Shown here one piece after another: positions 59,041 to 64,000 of a stretch of DNA of 64,000 bases. The position numbers were made by a program, and so were the translations under genes. Source of the DNA: Branchiostoma floridae (taxonomy: Eukaryota > Chordata > Leptocardii > Amphioxiformes > Branchiostomatidae); NCBI RefSeq assembly GCF_000003815.2, contig NC_049981.1, positions 23,351,862 through 23,415,861 of the forward strand. Direction: 5' to 3'. Within the stretch, counting starts at the first letter, position 1. Every line of letters starts with the position of its first letter. Under the pieces are notes generated by a model that ran no database searches, was not told the origin of the DNA, and saw nothing but the letters and a program-made list of their open reading frames with translations.

Positions 59041-62000
59041 GAGGAATCCAGGAAGTTCCAAGCGCAGCGAGGAGTTAACTACATCAATCAATATATGATA
59101 CAGTGTGATGGTAATCAGGCTATCGTCAAGTCAACTGCATGCTTACAGGTGGATCTAGTTGGGCGTTCAATTAACATATGAAAAGCGGCGTTTACAATGA
59201 TGCAATTATTGCCGTGTGTTTGGCGCCAAAATCGTGTAACAGAAACGTCACTGTATTACATGAAACAAAGGCTTATTTACGTATTATTATCACATATAAT
59301 CCCTAAGAACTATCACTACAATATCCACAGTCTATGCTTAGTTCCTAAGATATTGCATCGGTAATATTTGTGGGGTAACGCTAAATGGTAGACACCTTCC
59401 ACACAGGTATGCGCCGCTGAATTGGGCATACGGCTTAGAGCCTTATTTTCCGTCAAATTTTACTTTCAGGTTTTTTAAAATGCTGTGTATATAGAAAAGT
59501 ATGCTTGGGTCAACAAAATGAACTTAAAATAAAGCCAAAATAAAGGCAAATACTTGCGTAATAGGGAAAATTGTCGGAGCGAACTGGAAGGTGTCTGACC
59601 GCCGGTGAGGACCTCTGACCTCTCCAATTAGACCACCGATCCGCGGACCGGGCAATTATCACTTAATTATCTACCTCGGGACTCGACTAGAGTGCGTTCA
59701 AGACAGCACTGTTATTTTCACCACGCCTCCCGACCTAGGGAGGAGTGACATATGGCAACTAAAACTACATCTGAGATGAACGCGTAAGCTGAGTGTGAAT
59801 TTAAAATCATTTCCATGATTGGTACCTACAAATGTACCAACATACATTACGTATGTTACATGTATCAACGTCTTTTAATGGAAAAAAATAGAATTATGAA
59901 TTTCACCAAATTCCACCCATTTTATTGGACAAAATGAGCCCAAAACTATACCTCCATTTTTTACGGGGGTGATGCAACAGGCCGTGCGATGATTTACAAC
60001 CTGCATGACACAACAAAAAAACCTGCCCTGAAGCTAGCGTTAATCAGGTTGATATAATTCAAACGTGTTACATGGACGAGTACATTTGAAGCTTCGTGCA
60101 CATTCCAGCAAGCCCAGAATTCGAAGCTACCCCGGTATTAAGAAACCTAACTTGCTGCAAGGTTGGGTCTACAGATGAACGCGGGAAAAACAACTTCATG
60201 GCCTCCAACCTCCACCTGTGCCAGTCTGAATGGCGACTACAGACAGATCTGCACTTCTACTGTGGCTTGGCGGGCTACGTAGCTAGTGCAGGCTCTCTAC
60301 GGGGCAGATAAAGCTTTCTACCGCCGAAGTAATCATCTGCAATCGGTAGGATTTTCACGGGGTAAGACTTTTGCCCAGTAGGCTGGGCGATTAAACTCCC
60401 ACTGTGCGGTTGCTACTCGGAAAGTAGCAACCGATCATATCTTGCAGCAGTGAAACTCCTGCCGAAAATATACTGATCACCGTTTTTTCATCTCATACAA
60501 ATTGCAAAGATAGTAACTCTGTTAAACTAATCGATTGAAAATTTTGATTTCGCCTGTTTTCAACGCCGTGAATGTAACCTCTAAGCTGGTGTGTTACGCC
60601 GAAGGGCGGTTATACCGGCTATATAGATACAGATACAGNNNNNNNNNNNNNNNNNNNNNNNNNNNNNNNNNNNNNNNNNNNNNNNNNNNNNNNNNNNNNN
60701 NNNNNNNNNNNNNNNNNNNNNNNNNNNNNNNNNNNNNNCGGGGTGATTTTACTCGCCCGCCCGCGAGTACAAGCTTCCCGGTATATATTCCTTTACTGGC
60801 ATTTTTCCTTTCGCGGCTTATTTTCCTTCCCGGCTTATTCCCAGTTGAAAACCGCGAATCGACCTAAATTCCCCCTCCCCCCAACAACTTTCGCCAATGC
60901 CCCCAGAGAGCTCGAGGCCGGTGAAGGAGGCTAGGCAGCACGACGGATTGTGCTGGAGCCAAGTCAGCTCGGGGGAAGTCGCGGAGGTGCGTCCGACGTG
61001 TCGGCAGCGCGGTGAACCGCGATGTGTCCACAGCCTAGCGTCGGCCGCAGGAATATCGTAGAGGCAAGCCCGAACGATGCAAACCGAACGATGGTGTGAA
61101 TTCAAAGCTTTACTCACAGTTCTTGGACGTTCCTGGTAAGGATCAGGTACCGATGTAAAGGTGCTGACCAAGACACAGAGTAGGGGCGTCTCCAAACCGA
61201 TCGTCCTGCCGCAGCCCTTTCTAGCATTAACACTATTATCTGAAGAGGGCGTGTCTGAATAGAGACAAGACAATGGTCCCACCGAGCAGGTTAGTGATCA
61301 GGGTTGTTTGGAACACCTGTGACACTTTTCACTGCAAAACCGCAGCTACTTAGCTTAGTCTCTTTTGAATTGATCGGCTGTTGAAGTAACTTCTTCAACA
61401 AAATTTTATGGCCTCCACCAAGCATGTCCGATAAAGTCCACCTCAAGAATTGTGCAATTTTCTTTCATTGATGTGAAACACCTCATTGTTTTTCAGGGTC
61501 TTGGCGTAAAGCTGTAAAGCTTTTGTGTGAATGTGGAGTCCGGATCTGCCCCAGGCCAGGCCAAGCCAGGCCAATCATTTTTGATTTTTTCAAGGCAACG
61601 GGAGATGGAACCAAAATTGTCAATGTTGAATTTTGTAAACGGAACTAGTGTGATGTCACAGAGGAGCAAGAGAATGTGATACAAGAACGCGGCGTTTCAA
61701 AGAGGACATAGAGTAAAAAAAAACAAAAGTCCTTTGAAGCTAACCTTATCTTTTTGCGAACATTAAGCAATTGTCCATTGGGTTAGAAAGTTATTGGAGA
61801 AAGCCATCACCTTTAGTACCTGGACTGATCTTACTTGGTCTCACACGAAAACATTTGGCCTCCTCAAGCTTTTTCAAGCTCGCACATTCAAATCATACAT
61901 GATGCCAACAAACATCATTTCAACAAACAAGTTTTATATGATCCCTAATACAAGCTGTACTTGAATCCAAATGGCTTGGTATGTTGGAGTCAGTGCATAC

Positions 62001-62454
62001 TTCACATAGTTCTGCACTGATCTCTACTGTAATCTTTAATAGATCTCGCCGCTTTTCAAAGGATCGCTAGCGTAATCCTGGGTTTTGGGAGCGGCACTAA
62101 TTGAATGGAGCTGCCCTGGGCGATATCGATCACTTTCCCGCTCAAAACGAATCAAACATTGCTTAGTTTATAAAAATATGGATAGATCTGTCCATTTCTG
62201 AAGTCACCGCTGGGACGATAGCACCGAGAAGCAAGAAAATGCAATGAAAAATCCGGCTTTGGAAATGTTACTTTATGTGTTGCACAATTATTGTGTCCTG
62301 ATAACCATCGCCAACATACCTTACTCGCCATTATGTGCAGATAATGGCATGAGCCAATTAGAGTTCCACGGCCACATACCTTCGCCAAATGATTTTACCT
62401 TAAAGTTTACAATTAGTGCATCATATATTTGACATAATTTATGCATTCTGGAGT
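59041..62454. other. Intergenic, no supported gene
   Basis: Contains a gap at 60639-60738. The segment 60100-60310 is open but has no similarity I recognise. 60740-61280 is GC-richer without a supportable gene. Confidence 0.4.
60639..60738. other. Assembly gap (100 N)
   Basis: Run of N. Confidence 0.99.
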
Positions 62455-62467
62455 TATGCTGGTCAAC

Positions 62468-62535
62468 TACACACACGCACACACATACGCGCGCACACAC
62501 ACACACACACACACGCACACACACACACACACACA
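62468..62535. repeat. (CA)n microsatellite
   Basis: About 68 bp of CA repeats with CG and TA interruptions. Confidence 0.95.
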
Positions 62536-63640
62536 GAAAACAAAACCTTCTAGCGAAGGTAACTAAGAATGTTTCTCCACACCAACTGAGTAGCTTCACC
62601 TAGTTAATGACCCGTTTAATAATAAGCTGATAAATCACGCACTGCTTGCTGAAGGCTTGGTGACAACACCCGTGGAAAACCCGTTTAGCAAGTTTCCGAA
62701 TAACAGCCGTTTTTGTGAAATGTCACCACTGCTCGCTGGTGAGGATGGCATTGGCAAGTGTATCAACTGTTTGCGAGAAAGGTCACAACAATTATTGTTC
62801 GGTAGTAAATACGGCAAGTATGCACAACTGAACCACATGACAAAATGTAGTTAGTTACCCCAAATAGCATTACTCAAGCAAGCAACTGGTTATAATTTTG
62901 GAAATCATATTCATATCCAATTGCTTGAGTATTTGTTATTTCGCGCATCTTATAACCTGGATGTCTAACCTTCATGGAGATCGAAATTATCTCTGTTGAG
63001 CACTGTCTAAACTAGCAGCGTTAACTTTAACCTCCGGACTCCCCGGGACGAAGGGTTAAACCTTTGACGGAGTGTTGTAGTTTTTACAGCTCAAATTGTT
63101 CGCAGCTGTATCTCCATGTTCCCTTTGCTGCATACATGTGTGGCTTGGCATGTCGTCTGCTCGTAGTTGCGTGACGATGTATTTTTTTTTCAACTTAGCT
63201 GTTTTTATAAGCTATGCTATTATTTCGAAAATCACCCTTATGTCTATGTTTTCGGTAGCTACATCACCGTGTGGATTTGACGGGCTATCTTCAAGCAGAT
63301 GTTGGGTTGTGTCTAGCGACAACTTGATTAAACAGCTGTTGCTTCAGATAAAACTCCAAGCAGATGTTGGGCTCCGACAATACCTGACTGCTTCCGCTAT
63401 CTGTTATCTCTGAACATCCGAAATATTTTTATATCGTTTTTTAAAGTGGTAACGGATATTGAAGACAAAAACAACGAAAAATTCATTTTTATATCTTACA
63501 TATGATAGAGAACTGTACTCAAATATCAAGTTTTGGTCGTAATCCTATGTGAAAATTTGCCCCACTTTTACCACGTTCAACGTTCACATGGGATGACGTT
63601 TTCAAACGGCCCATCTTGATAGACCAGCCCAATGACTTTT
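62536..63640. other. Intergenic, nothing recognised
   Basis: No gene supported. Confidence 0.4.
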
Positions 63641-63649
63641 GTTAGTTTA

Positions 63650-63975
63650 TTTGAACCTTTATTTATTCATGAGAAGCTCTAATCTGCCTACAATACAGAC
63701 CGCTTTTCATTAAGGTCATGGGGGAGGTAAGGGTCAGATAAAATATAACAGAGATACAGATTACATTGAATCTTAATAAATCTATCAAATATATCACTAC
63801 ACTTACACAGTACAAGACATACAGTAGGGCGAAAAGTTCAGCGTTCATACTCCGTGTCCGTTCGTTTTGGTCATTACTTAACAAGTTGGACCAAATGCGA
63901 ATGAATTGTGACTTATTAACAATACTGTTAGGCTGGCCATGGTTGGACCATTCGAGGCTTTTGTAGCAAAACAAT
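63650..63975 (-). mobile_element. 3' end of a LINE-like element at the right edge
   Basis: Minus-strand reading ends in GAATAAATAAAGGTTCAAAT followed by AAAC. GGCTGGCCATGGTTGGACCA (63932-63951) recalls GGATGGCCCGTGTTGGACCA in the 49.5-kb copy. A 103-codon minus frame (63663-63974) may be its remnant. Confidence 0.45.
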
Positions 63976-64000
63976 ATTCTCCAAGCAGAGGTCGAGTCGC

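Noticed and set aside
59590-59660. Possible tRNA-like segment
   Set aside because: No B-box (GGTTCGANTCC) and no cloverleaf could be drawn.
60535-60867. 110-codon frame spanning a gap
   Set aside because: A third of it is N and neither side resembles a protein I know.

Overview
The window is animal genomic DNA. Intron-rich conserved metazoan genes, AT-rich introns, many short DNA transposons, CR1-type LINE remnants and assembly gaps of mostly 100 N all point to an invertebrate deuterostome draft scaffold. A lancelet (Branchiostoma) fits best, but this is inferred from gene and repeat style, not from a diagnostic marker.

Left part, 1-26.7 kb. The 5' end of a TM9SF3 gene runs leftward off the edge (three coding exons, 440-3743). 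It is head-to-head with a complete LIN54 gene on the + strand: 15 coding exons from 5823 to 20442, every splice phase closing, 786 aa, and both cysteine-rich CXC DNA-binding modules intact. LIN54 converges on a leftward LRR-Roc-COR (MFHAS1-like) GTPase gene at 23466-26559, which is interrupted by a sequencing gap. LIN54 introns hold several DNA transposons (hAT-like, TTAA/piggyBac-like and a 66-bp element) whose terminal inverted repeats, and in several cases target duplications, can be read directly.

Middle, 26.7-47.5 kb. After a gene-poor stretch with a hAT-type MITE (perfect 8-bp target duplication), MRPL43 (-, three exons) and an ING1/ING2-type gene (+, two exons) are divergent across about 415 bp. 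From 34.6 to 46.8 kb there is no convincing complete gene. That stretch holds an orphan kringle half-exon, locally multiplied repeats, a 43-bp minisatellite whose unit is a hairpin, and LINE pieces. A single-exon gene at 46841-47530 encodes an unrecognised protein with a possible N-myristoylation site and a coiled coil.

Right part, 47.5-64 kb. A six-exon class I SAM methyltransferase gene (-, 50085-54575, first exon not found) carries a near-perfect 50-bp foldback in one intron. A frame-broken CR1/jockey-type non-LTR retrotransposon occupies about 55.5-59.0 kb and includes a degraded 2A-like motif. The last 5 kb has only repeats and no supportable gene.

The genes are unrelated housekeeping loci: Golgi/endosomal membrane protein, DREAM/MuvB cell-cycle repressor, mitochondrial ribosome, chromatin reader, ROCO signalling protein, methyltransferase. 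They do not form a pathway. The two divergent pairs share a promoter layout with ZNF143-like motifs. I found no clear undescribed system. The best leads are the hairpin minisatellite, the intronic foldback, the coiled-coil orphan gene and the dense set of readable transposon insertions.
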